Source: Thermoplasmatales archaeon UBA582
Lineage (GTDB): Archaea > Thermoplasmatota > Thermoplasmata > Thermoplasmatales > Thermoplasmataceae
Assembly (NCBI GenBank): GCA_002502705.1
Contig: DAQB01000143.1
Location: 1-5,712 of the forward strand
Length of the DNA stretch: 5,712 nt
Direction of reading: 5' to 3'
The notes beneath the pieces were generated by a model, which searched no databases, was not told where the DNA came from, and saw only the letters and a list, made by a program, of their open reading frames with translations. Positions within the stretch are counted from its first letter, which is position 1. The number at the start of each line of letters is the position of its first letter. Below are positions 1 to 5,647 of the stretch, in pieces. The position numbers and the translations under genes are program-made.

Positions 1-34
1 TTGGATGTTCATAGTATTTTATCCTAATTTATGG

Positions 35-52
35 AAAAATACTGCCATTTTT
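35..52 (-). terminator. Candidate A/T hairpin downstream of the leftward genes
   Basis: A perfect 6-bp inverted repeat, AAAAAT-actgcc-ATTTTT, gives a short stem with a 6-nt loop. It lies about 40-55 nt past the stop codon of the 91-residue gene. On the minus strand the 3' arm ends in five Ts, which fits the oligo-T termination used by archaeal RNA polymerase. The stem is all A/T and would be weak. It is symmetrical, so it could also serve a rightward transcript. The rest of positions 1-90 shows no other signal. Confidence 0.25.
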
Positions 53-90
53 ATGGTTGGATATGAGAATTATATTTCATAAAAGATTAA

Positions 91-366
91 TTATTTTTCA
101 AGGTTTGCCCTGAATTCAGAAGATCTTCTTTCTATTATCGCTGTAATTTCATTGATGTCTTCCTCTTTCAGCATGAAATTTTTATTTATGGTTTTATTTT
201 TATCAATAACTCCCATTGTAAAACTACCGAATATATAACCCTTGAGAAATGAGATAAATTCATCTTCATTTTTAAAATTCCATAATTTATATGCTTCCTT
301 TGAATTAATTTCTATTTCATCTATAAATTTTTCCAGGTCTCCTCTTTCCATAGATTTTAATGCCAT
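91..366 (-). CDS. Hypothetical 91-residue protein downstream of ribonucleotide reductase
   Basis: This is a small charged protein that I do not recognise. Residues 1-35 are rich in Lys/Glu with a helical look. Residues 37-54 (FISFLKGYIFGSFTMGVI) are mostly hydrophobic but contain a Lys, so they look more like a buried core helix than a clear membrane span. Residues 66-91 form a second charged helix. There is no Cys, no metal motif and no signal peptide. ATG at 366 is the first usual start after an in-frame stop at 421-423. The 18 codons in front of it are open but contain no ATG, GTG or TTG. No Shine-Dalgarno sequence precedes it, but an AT-rich box about 28 nt upstream would suit a leaderless transcript. 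It is on the same strand as the reductase, 69 bp after its stop, so it could be co-transcribed or have its own promoter. I rate it a probable real gene from its composition and placement. Its function is unknown. Confidence 0.6.
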   Translation of the reverse strand: MALKSMERGDLEKFIDEIEINSKEAYKLWNFKNEDEFISFLKGYIFGSFTMGVIDKNKTINKNFMLKEEDINEITAIIERRSSEFRANLEK

Positions 367-388
367 AAATATAACAATATATAATAGA

Positions 389-400
389 ATAAATATTTTT
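389..400 (-). promoter_or_regulatory. Possible TATA box for the 91-residue gene
   Basis: Read on the minus strand, this is AAAAATATTTAT, centred about 28 nt before the ATG at 366. That is the spacing expected for an archaeal TATA box driving a leaderless mRNA. The whole spacer is AT-rich, so chance occurrence is easy. Confidence 0.3.
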
Positions 401-435
401 TGTGATTTAAGGAATTTAATCTATAATTATAAATA

Positions 436-3400
436 TTATAGATCACATTTTCCAGTTGGGCATGCGGGGTCGAAGGTTGCGCCGAGCTTCAGAAGTTTGT
501 CTGGCATTTTCATTGTCAGGTCAATCTTGTGCTCTTCATCACTTTTTTTCTGGTTTGTGCCTGCATATAATACCTGCTGTGATTTGCTCCTGTCACGGTA
601 TACTGTAATTCCCTTGCAATGCAATTCCTTTGCCAGGCGGTATGATTTCGCAATATCTTCCCTTGTCGCATCAAATGGAAGGTTAATTGTTTTTGATACC
701 CCAGAGTCACAGTATTTCTGGAATGTTGCCTGCATAAGCACGTGCCAGTCCGGGTCGATCTCCTGTGCAGTAATGAATAGATTTTTTACATCTTCCGGGA
801 GATCCAGATTGCCGAGCTTTCCGGTTTCCGCTATCTTTTCCATTAACTCCTGTGTCCAGAGATTTCTGGATTTCAGGGCATTTTCAAGCAGTGGGTTCAC
901 TTCCAGCAATTCCTGCCCATTCAATACATGCCTTACAAATGCAAGGGCAAATAGTGGCTCTATGGATGAGGAGCATCCGGCTATTATGGATATTGTCCCG
1001 GTAGGTGCTATTGTTGTAGTTGTTGAATTTCTCATTTTTATGCCTTTTTCCTCATACTCTGATCCATACCATCCAGGAAATACGCCCCTTTCCGCTGCAA
1101 GCTTCTGTGATTCCATATGCGACTCGTCATTAAGGGTTTTCATCACATTCTCTGCAAATTCCAGGGCTTCATTGCTGTTATATGGTATTCCAAGCATTAT
1201 AAGCGCATCGGCAAATCCCATTATGCCAAGACCTATTTTCCTTGTTTTCCTTGTCATATTTTTTATTGATTCAACAGGGAATTTGTTGGCGTCTACCACA
1301 TTTTCCAGGAATCTTGTTGCCACATCAATGGTTTCCCTATACCTTTCATAGTTAAATTTTCCATCCTCGACAAATTTTGCAAGATTTATTGAGCCAAGGT
1401 TACATGATTCGTAAGGCAAAAGCGGCTGTTCACCACAGTTGTGCACTACTATTCCGTTAGCTACAAATGAATGTGTAGAGGGTTCAACCAAATCGTATAC
1501 ATCTTCCCTGCCTACGTATTCAATTTTATCAACACGGGCTAACCAGGAAGGCTTTACTGGAGCTTTTTTGTAGCTATTTACAGCCCCATTAAGCTTGCTG
1601 TTCTTCCTTTCCGATATAAAGCCTATAGAATCTGCATATTTTATCAGATTTTCAGCAGATATGTTTAATTCGTGGAAATCCTGTGTCGCATATAGCCTCA
1701 TCTCCCTGTTTGAATCGGGCAACATTCTCATTCCGGCTTTTTTACGATTCTGATATATCCTGCTGTATATGCCAAAGTTAAGCAGCAGCATCTGAACCTG
1801 TTTTAACAGGTTTAAGCTGATTGATCCTAGCCTGACAGAATGCCTGGATTTTTGCCCGGAATATACAGTGCCATCTGCTTCGAATAAAGCCTGTAAAAAG
1901 CCTCTTTGCAGTTCCATGCTCCCTGCAAATACCTTATCAGGAACATTTAACTTTTCTTCTATTAGATCGTATTCAGAGGCAAATTCCTTTAATCTTTCCG
2001 ATGCAATTGTTATGCAATTTCTACTTTCAATATTTACCATTCCCACATTATATTCCCGATTGTTTGTAGCAGGCCTTACTATATCATTTACATATTTTCT
2101 AAAGGTGTCGGCAAACACACGATCCTGGCTGTAAAAATTCAGAACAGCACGGTCATTGTTATTCCCATTGTTGATATGGCCATCGCCAACAAGCCAGCCA
2201 AGAACTCTGCCTTCTTCCAGTGTGCCAGAGCTGCCAAAGGAACCTCCTTCATTTAATATCCTTATTTTTTCATTCTCTTTCAGGTTCAAAGCCTCTGTCC
2301 AGCCATTCTTTTCGCTGTATATTTTATGATCTCCTGTAACTTTTATTTCAAAGCCTTCCTTTGTCTGTATTTTATATATATCCTTAAACCCTGTATATAT
2401 AACATTTGAGGATGGCTTAAATTCGCCGCCAAATCTTCCATCTATTTTTACATTCAGCGGGTTTCCTTCTTCGTATAGTTGCCTGGCCTTTTTTACCCCT
2501 TCAGATGTAAATATTTTTGTATCCCCTGTAACGCATGGGTTGGTTGATTCGATATATCCTATGTTTTTTACGGGATTTTTCTTATTGATTTCGTCAAGGA
2601 ATATCATACCTGGATCTGCTGTTAACCATGCATGGTCAATGATAGAATTCCAGAGTGTAGTTGCCTTCACCCTGCCTGTAACCTTTCCATCTCTCGGATT
2701 TATAAGGTCTACATTCTCATCGTTGTCCAATTTTTCGAAGAATTCGTCATTTACGCCAACGGATATATTGAAGTTGCTGAGAATTTTATTTTCTGCATCT
2801 TTACTATTTATGAAATCCATTATATTCGGATGGTTATAGTTCAATATGCCCATATTGGCTCCCCTTCTCTTTCCACCCTGCTTTATCACATTTGTGGTGG
2901 TGTCGAATATTGACATGAAAGATATTGCGCCTGAAGCAACCCCCTGTGTAGAGCCCACAATGTCATCATGAGGCCTTAATTTACTGAATGAAAAGCCGGT
3001 CCCCCCTCCTGACTTATGGATTTTTGCAGCATCTGAAAGTGTCTTGAAGATACCGTCAATAGAGTCCTCAACAGGTAGAACAAAGCATGCCGATAGCTGG
3101 CCCAGCTGGGTTCCAGCATTCATGAGAGTTGGGGAATTTGGAACGAATTCAAGATTGATGAACATTTTTTCAAAGTTGGAAATGGTATCAGAAACTGTGG
3201 TACTATTCGCAGAGGTTGAATTGATGAATTCTTCGAAAGATCCAGTTATAAAACCCTCTTTCGACAAATTCTCAAAAGCTCTTTTTAGCGTGCTTAGAGC
3301 AATTTTATCAAAGTCTAGTGAGGCGGATCCACTTTTCCCATTTTTCTTGAATTCATAAATATATTCAATTATTCCTATGTTATAGGCAACCCTCCTGAAC

Positions 3401-3819
3401 AATTCCCTTGGTGTTTCGACGACATTGCCCTCTTCATCCTTTATAAGATACCTTGATTCAAGAACTTTAACGGCATTGAGTGAAAGTTTAAGGTCATCCC
3501 TTACCCCCATCCTTGCCTTTTCCTCTCTCAATATGCGCCTTTTTTCCCTGTAAAGTATGTAAGCTTTGGCAACATCAGCAAAGCTGGCTCCGTTTTTGCG
3601 GTATGACATTAATTCGTTTTCCACCGTATCCTGGACCTGTTCAATACTTGGGGTCTCTCCAGATGACTCGATTTTAGATACAACCAAGTTGGTAATTGCC
3701 TCGGCATCCTCCATTGTCCCATTTTTAACTGCGAGCATTGCTTTGTAAATCGCCATTGTTATCTTTTCTTTATTAAATTTTGCAGTTGTCTTATCTCTTT
3801 TAATAATATCAGTTATCAT
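436..3819 (-). CDS. nrdJ: Class II (adenosylcobalamin-dependent) ribonucleoside-diphosphate reductase, intein-containing precursor
   Basis: This cytosolic enzyme reduces ribonucleotides to deoxyribonucleotides using a cobalamin-generated thiyl radical. The precursor is 1127 residues. Removing the intein (429-794) leaves 761, a normal size for the family. An N-terminal ATP-cone lies at about 2-92 (IIKRDKTTAKFNKEKI). The catalytic barrel follows: C245 in QLSAC is the first redox cysteine, with GGGTGFSFS at 271-279, ST-GVASG near 290-297 and a loop-2-like GGKRRGANMG at 315-324. The active site N427-P428-(intein)-C795-G796-E797 carries the thiyl-radical Cys between the conserved Asn and Glu. C806 in SCNLGSINL is the second redox cysteine, and PTGT at 939-942 binds phosphate. 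The motif CKGITVYRDRS (about 1068-1078) is typical of class II enzymes. The tail CPTGKC (C1120, C1125) is the disulfide shuttle. No nrdB or nrdG gene is adjacent, in keeping with class II. A B12-dependent reductase is well established in Thermoplasma. The start ATG follows an in-frame TGA only six bases upstream, so no earlier start is possible. A GTGAT element lies 5 nt before it. Confidence 0.95.
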   Translation of the reverse strand: MITDIIKRDKTTAKFNKEKITMAIYKAMLAVKNGTMEDAEAITNLVVSKIESSGETPSIEQVQDTVENELMSYRKNGASFADVAKAYILYREKRRILREEKARMGVRDDLKLSLNAVKVLESRYLIKDEEGNVVETPRELFRRVAYNIGIIEYIYEFKKNGKSGSASLDFDKIALSTLKRAFENLSKEGFITGSFEEFINSTSANSTTVSDTISNFEKMFINLEFVPNSPTLMNAGTQLGQLSACFVLPVEDSIDGIFKTLSDAAKIHKSGGGTGFSFSKLRPHDDIVGSTQGVASGAISFMSIFDTTTNVIKQGGKRRGANMGILNYNHPNIMDFINSKDAENKILSNFNISVGVNDEFFEKLDNDENVDLINPRDGKVTGRVKATTLWNSIIDHAWLTADPGMIFLDEINKKNPVKNIGYIESTNPCVTGDTKIFTSEGVKKARQLYEEGNPLNVKIDGRFGGEFKPSSNVIYTGFKDIYKIQTKEGFEIKVTGDHKIYSEKNGWTEALNLKENEKIRILNEGGSFGSSGTLEEGRVLGWLVGDGHINNGNNNDRAVLNFYSQDRVFADTFRKYVNDIVRPATNNREYNVGMVNIESRNCITIASERLKEFASEYDLIEEKLNVPDKVFAGSMELQRGFLQALFEADGTVYSGQKSRHSVRLGSISLNLLKQVQMLLLNFGIYSRIYQNRKKAGMRMLPDSNREMRLYATQDFHELNISAENLIKYADSIGFISERKNSKLNGAVNSYKKAPVKPSWLARVDKIEYVGREDVYDLVEPSTHSFVANGIVVHNCGEQPLLPYESCNLGSINLAKFVEDGKFNYERYRETIDVATRFLENVVDANKFPVESIKNMTRKTRKIGLGIMGFADALIMLGIPYNSNEALEFAENVMKTLNDESHMESQKLAAERGVFPGWYGSEYEEKGIKMRNSTTTTIAPTGTISIIAGCSSSIEPLFALAFVRHVLNGQELLEVNPLLENALKSRNLWTQELMEKIAETGKLGNLDLPEDVKNLFITAQEIDPDWHVLMQATFQKYCDSGVSKTINLPFDATREDIAKSYRLAKELHCKGITVYRDRSKSQQVLYAGTNQKKSDEEHKIDLTMKMPDKLLKLGATFDPACPTGKCDL
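1438..2535 (-). mobile_element. Intein with LAGLIDADG (DOD) homing endonuclease inside the reductase
   Basis: The intein is 366 residues, precursor C429 to N794. Splicing block A is CVTGDTKIFTSEGV with Cys1. Block B is VTGDHKI with the TxxH pair T495/H498. Block F is VYDLVEPSTHSFV (about 774-786). Block G is NGIVVHN, giving penultimate H793 and terminal N794, followed by C795 as the +1 nucleophile. All residues for standard class 1 protein splicing are present. The central part (about 535-745) is a homing endonuclease with two LAGLIDADG helices: LGWLVGDGHI with D546 and LQALFEADGTV with D649. Both acidic catalytic residues are kept and no stop or frameshift is seen, so it looks capable of homing. 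Junction codons were checked: TGC for C429 at 2533-2535, AAC for N794 at 1438-1440 and TGT for C795 at 1435-1437. Inteins in archaeal reductases, including Ferroplasma, are known. Exact relatedness cannot be judged here. Confidence 0.95.
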
Positions 3820-3824
3820 TCTGA

Positions 3825-3869
3825 ATCACTTTTCTCGGTATCCTTTTGATCTCTGAGGTGCAATAAAGC
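3825..3869 (-). promoter_or_regulatory. Candidate promoter and Shine-Dalgarno for the reductase gene
   Basis: On the minus strand, GTGAT at 3829-3825 lies 5 nt before the ATG and can pair with the archaeal 16S 3' end (core GGAGGTGAT). Upstream, GCTTTATTG at 3869-3861, preceded by an A-rich stretch, could be a BRE/TATA pair. A start point near 3840 would give a leader of roughly 20 nt holding the GTGAT. Both elements are weak matches. Confidence 0.3.
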
Positions 3870-3900
3870 CTTTTTGTTCTCCAATCTGATAATCATATGT

Positions 3901-4000
3901 TATCAAGTATGTGACCAGGATTGATAAACAAATCGATAATCTTAAGGAAATGGTACGTATCTTGATATCAGCTAATATTGATTCTTGGCTCTTGATACGT
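3901..4000. repeat. Cluster of TTGATA repeats with an ACGTATC/GATACGT inverted repeat
   Basis: TTGATA occurs at 3921-3926, 3962-3967 and 3992-3997, with its complement TATCAA at 3901-3906. Three of the four extend to CTTGATA. Two copies share TCTTGATA (3960-3967 and 3990-3997), exactly 30 bp apart. ACGTATC at 3955-3961 is an exact inverted match to GATACGT at 3994-4000. TGATATCA at 3963-3970 is an 8-bp palindrome. Repeated short elements between divergent genes suggest operators for a DNA-binding regulator. No regulator is identified. Confidence 0.4.
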
Positions 4001-4033
4001 TTTTAAAACCAGAAAAATGATTTTCTTATGCTT

Positions 4034-4046
4034 CTTATATTATAAG
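4034..4046. repeat. Perfect short palindrome CTTATA-t-TATAAG
   Basis: The two 6-bp arms match exactly around a single T. An A/T palindrome like this could be a protein-binding site or a TATA-type promoter element readable in either direction. It lies about 150 nt upstream of the membrane gene, too far to be its leaderless promoter. Confidence 0.3.
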
Positions 4047-4059
4047 GCAGTATTGAGAA

Positions 4060-4091
4060 TAATGAGATTCTGCTTGAGAAACGTCTCATTA
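4060..4091 (+). repeat. Bulged hairpin upstream of the membrane-protein gene
   Basis: TAATGAGA at 4060-4067 pairs with TCTCATTA at 4084-4091. Directly inside, TTCT at 4068-4071 pairs with AGAA at 4077-4080 around the loop GCTTG. This makes a 12-bp stem with a one-sided 3-nt bulge (ACG, 4081-4083). It is not followed by a T-run, so it does not look like a terminator. It could be an operator palindrome or structured RNA if a transcript starts near 4005-4030. Confidence 0.4.
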
Positions 4092-4156
4092 GCATGATTA
4101 TGTATGCCTTTACAGATTTCTGGAATTATTCAAGCGGTGCAATATGTAAACTTTCT

Positions 4157-4170
4157 GGGGAAACTTTAAA
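4157..4170 (+). promoter_or_regulatory. BRE/TATA promoter for the membrane-protein gene
   Basis: GGGGAAAC followed by TTTAAA resembles an archaeal BRE plus TATA box. The TATA centre (about 4167) is 26-27 nt before the TTG at 4194, the usual distance from TATA box to transcription start. The mRNA would then begin at or next to the start codon. This fits the lack of any Shine-Dalgarno sequence and supports the TTG start. Confidence 0.45.
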
Positions 4171-4193
4171 GCGAATGTTGCTTTACAAGAATA

Positions 4194-5501
4194 TTGGATA
4201 AAGCTGCTACAGGAAACATCCAGTCTGGCAAAGATTTCAAAGACGTCTTCGTAAAACGTCGAAAAGTCTTGCTTTCCTACGTTATTGTAGGTACAATTTT
4301 CGGCATCATAGCGACGCTTATGGGTTTTATCCGCCTGCTTATGCTTTCTGGATATGTACCAAATTTTAACATTTATTTTTTCGAGCATCCAAATCTGCAG
4401 ATCTTTGGTTTTTTAGTCTTATTCGTGAGCGGTGTTGCATCAGTGCTTGTGCCGACTTTCCGTGGCAACACACCGATTACAGGAAACCTGGATTACATTT
4501 TTCTTGCGATATTAATAATATTTCAACTTCTAATATCACTCTCTAATTTACCCACTTCTTTTTCATTTGAATTTACTTTGTCTGCATTTGTCCTTCTTCT
4601 TCTTTATTCCATTAGATATTTGTATCTTGTATGGGAAGGTATCAGCAAGGGATCAAGGAAAATAGATGACGGCGATTCGTACATGGTTCTATCAGCGCTT
4701 TCTCTTCTTCTGACGACCTTTCTTTTGATTATAGACGAGATAACTGGACTGCAGGAATTCACTTATCCACTGCTTTATCTGGTTCTGCTGGGATTTGTGG
4801 GTTCAGTTATCATGGGTGTAATGATCAAGACGTCCCCGTCTTCACCTTCAGTTGGAAGAAAGAAGTTGTTGGATATATCAGTGGCAATTTCATTTGTTGC
4901 AGTAATTGTCGACTTCATCTTGCCTGTTTTTTCAATAACTGTTTATGAATTTCTGGCTCCATGGATATTTCTAATCGGCGCTTTTCCATTTGCACTTGCA
5001 CAGTTAATCTTATTTATAAAAACAGAAAAGTCCGGAAGGTCTGTAACTATAATTTCTATATTCAGGAAAAGCACTGTGAACTTTACAAGATTTGCAGCCT
5101 TTTTATCATATCTCTGGCTTATTACCGGTCTGATCCTTGGTGTGTTATATTCCAGTGATGGCCTTCTTTATGGAATAAAAATTGCATTTATACATGCAAT
5201 AAGCATCGGTTTTATTGGTTCAACCATAATGGGCTACGCTCCGCTGCTCCTCCCTGGGATAATCTCTGCAAGGTCTCCAAGAACCGAAGTCTTTTCGCTT
5301 TCTCTATACTTATTAAACATAGGGGCACTCTTGATGGTTATTGCCTTTATTGTCTATGCATACGGAATATCGATAGGGATTCTCTTTACATTAGGTGGAA
5401 TATTCATAATAACCGGTATAATATGGTACATTGCTGATATCCACATCTATATATTTTCCAAGAAAAAATCTGAAGCGGTTGTTTTCTCTGATGACTGGTG
5501 A
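4194..5501 (+). CDS. Twelve-helix membrane protein, heme-copper oxidase subunit I / NnrS-like fold
   Basis: The 435-residue integral membrane protein has a charged N-terminal tail (1-25). It has about twelve hydrophobic helices, near 26-51, 67-88, 101-117, 128-148, 164-184, 190-212, 226-246, 251-275, 298-320, 326-355, 366-391 and 393-421, then a short charged tail. It consists of three four-helix repeats. The second helix of each carries a related motif: HPNLQIFGF...G..S.LVP (65-87), LLGFVGSVIMG (198-208) and SIGFIGSTIMG (337-347). This matches the pseudo-threefold plan of heme-copper oxidase subunit I, and parts recall NnrS. Only three His exist: H65, H334 and H417. H65 and H334 fall where cbb3-type enzymes place the two low-spin heme ligands. 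F332 sits at the high-spin heme position and Y195 at the helix-6 copper ligand. It is therefore probably a single-heme b membrane protein and not an oxidase. The role is inferred, for example electron transfer, heme or NO handling. The start is TTG, since the in-frame stop at 4167-4169 rules out any ATG upstream and the next ATG would cut helix 1. Confidence 0.85.
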   Translation: MDKAATGNIQSGKDFKDVFVKRRKVLLSYVIVGTIFGIIATLMGFIRLLMLSGYVPNFNIYFFEHPNLQIFGFLVLFVSGVASVLVPTFRGNTPITGNLDYIFLAILIIFQLLISLSNLPTSFSFEFTLSAFVLLLLYSIRYLYLVWEGISKGSRKIDDGDSYMVLSALSLLLTTFLLIIDEITGLQEFTYPLLYLVLLGFVGSVIMGVMIKTSPSSPSVGRKKLLDISVAISFVAVIVDFILPVFSITVYEFLAPWIFLIGAFPFALAQLILFIKTEKSGRSVTIISIFRKSTVNFTRFAAFLSYLWLITGLILGVLYSSDGLLYGIKIAFIHAISIGFIGSTIMGYAPLLLPGIISARSPRTEVFSLSLYLLNIGALLMVIAFIVYAYGISIGILFTLGGIFIITGIIWYIADIHIYIFSKKKSEAVVFSDDW

Positions 5502-5624
5502 ATAGATCAAAAATTGTATTGTAATATTTTCATTGATGAGTTCCATTCTATTACTGAATTTTCTGAAATTATATTCAATAAAGGTTAAAAATCTTATTTA
5601 CATCATGAAAAGTCCACTAAAAAG
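5502..5624 (+). promoter_or_regulatory. Spacer with candidate promoter boxes for the right-edge gene
   Basis: This AT-rich stretch contains no gene. Two boxes could drive the downstream partial gene. CTTATTTA at 5593-5600 would imply a start near 5623 and a leader of about 24 nt containing GTGAT at 5630-5634. CTAAAAAG, centred at about 5620, would imply a leaderless start at 5647. The sequence does not decide between them. A short T-run at 5525-5530 could end the membrane-protein transcript. Confidence 0.3.
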
Positions 5625-5647
5625 TACGTGTGATTCATGATCACGTA
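5625..5647. repeat. Imperfect palindrome over the start of the right-edge gene
   Basis: The left arm TACGTGTGAT (5625-5634) and the right arm ATCACGTA (5640-5647) are inverted copies apart from two extra bases (TG) in the left arm, with TCATG as the spacer. The core GTGAT/ATCAC is an exact 5-bp inverted repeat. It ends on the A of the proposed ATG. It could be an operator, or an RNA hairpin that hides the GTGAT ribosome site. Confidence 0.35.

Larger units (their letters stand above)
3820..4193. other. Divergent intergenic region, 374 bp, no convincing gene
   Basis: This spacer separates the leftward reductase gene from the rightward membrane-protein gene and must carry both promoters. The outer edges hold the candidate promoter boxes listed separately. 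The middle (3901-4000) has repeated TTGATA elements and a 7-bp inverted repeat, and 4034-4091 has two hairpin-forming sequences. Only very short reading frames are present. One runs from ATG 4094 to the stop at 4199-4201 (35 codons) and overlaps the start of the membrane gene by 8 nt. It has no recognised product. At 374 bp the spacer is long for a compact archaeal genome, which suggests regulatory content or an unrecognised small RNA. Confidence 0.7.

Noticed and set aside
516..710. Second leftward frame of 64 codons inside the reductase gene
   Set aside because: It lies within the 3' part of the reductase in another frame. The sequence matches no family and the host frame carries all conserved motifs.
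242..1351. Long rightward open frame of 369 codons
   Set aside because: It lies antisense to the clearly homologous reductase and partly to the 91-residue gene. Its translation is Ser/Phe/Ile-rich with no domain logic, so it is a shadow of the opposite strand.
1438..2535. Base composition shift marking the intein as foreign
   Set aside because: Hand counts of 60-base lines inside the intein ranged from about 27 to 50 percent GC, against about 45 percent in one extein line. The spread is too wide to claim a difference without a full computation.
436..3819. Class I reductase large subunit as an alternative identity
   Set aside because: The CKGITVYRDRS motif, the class II-like spacing and the absence of a neighbouring small-subunit gene favour the cobalamin-dependent class. 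A small subunit elsewhere in the genome cannot be excluded from this window.
4110..4388. Leftward 92-codon frame over the start of the membrane gene
   Set aside because: It overlaps the N-terminal coding part of the membrane protein and its promoter. The composition is unremarkable and there is no family resemblance.
5533..5566. Possible C/D box small RNA (TTGATGA, then CTGA at 5554 and 5563)
   Set aside because: The first C-box base is off consensus, there is no internal C' box and no flanking terminal stem. CTGA is too short to count by itself.
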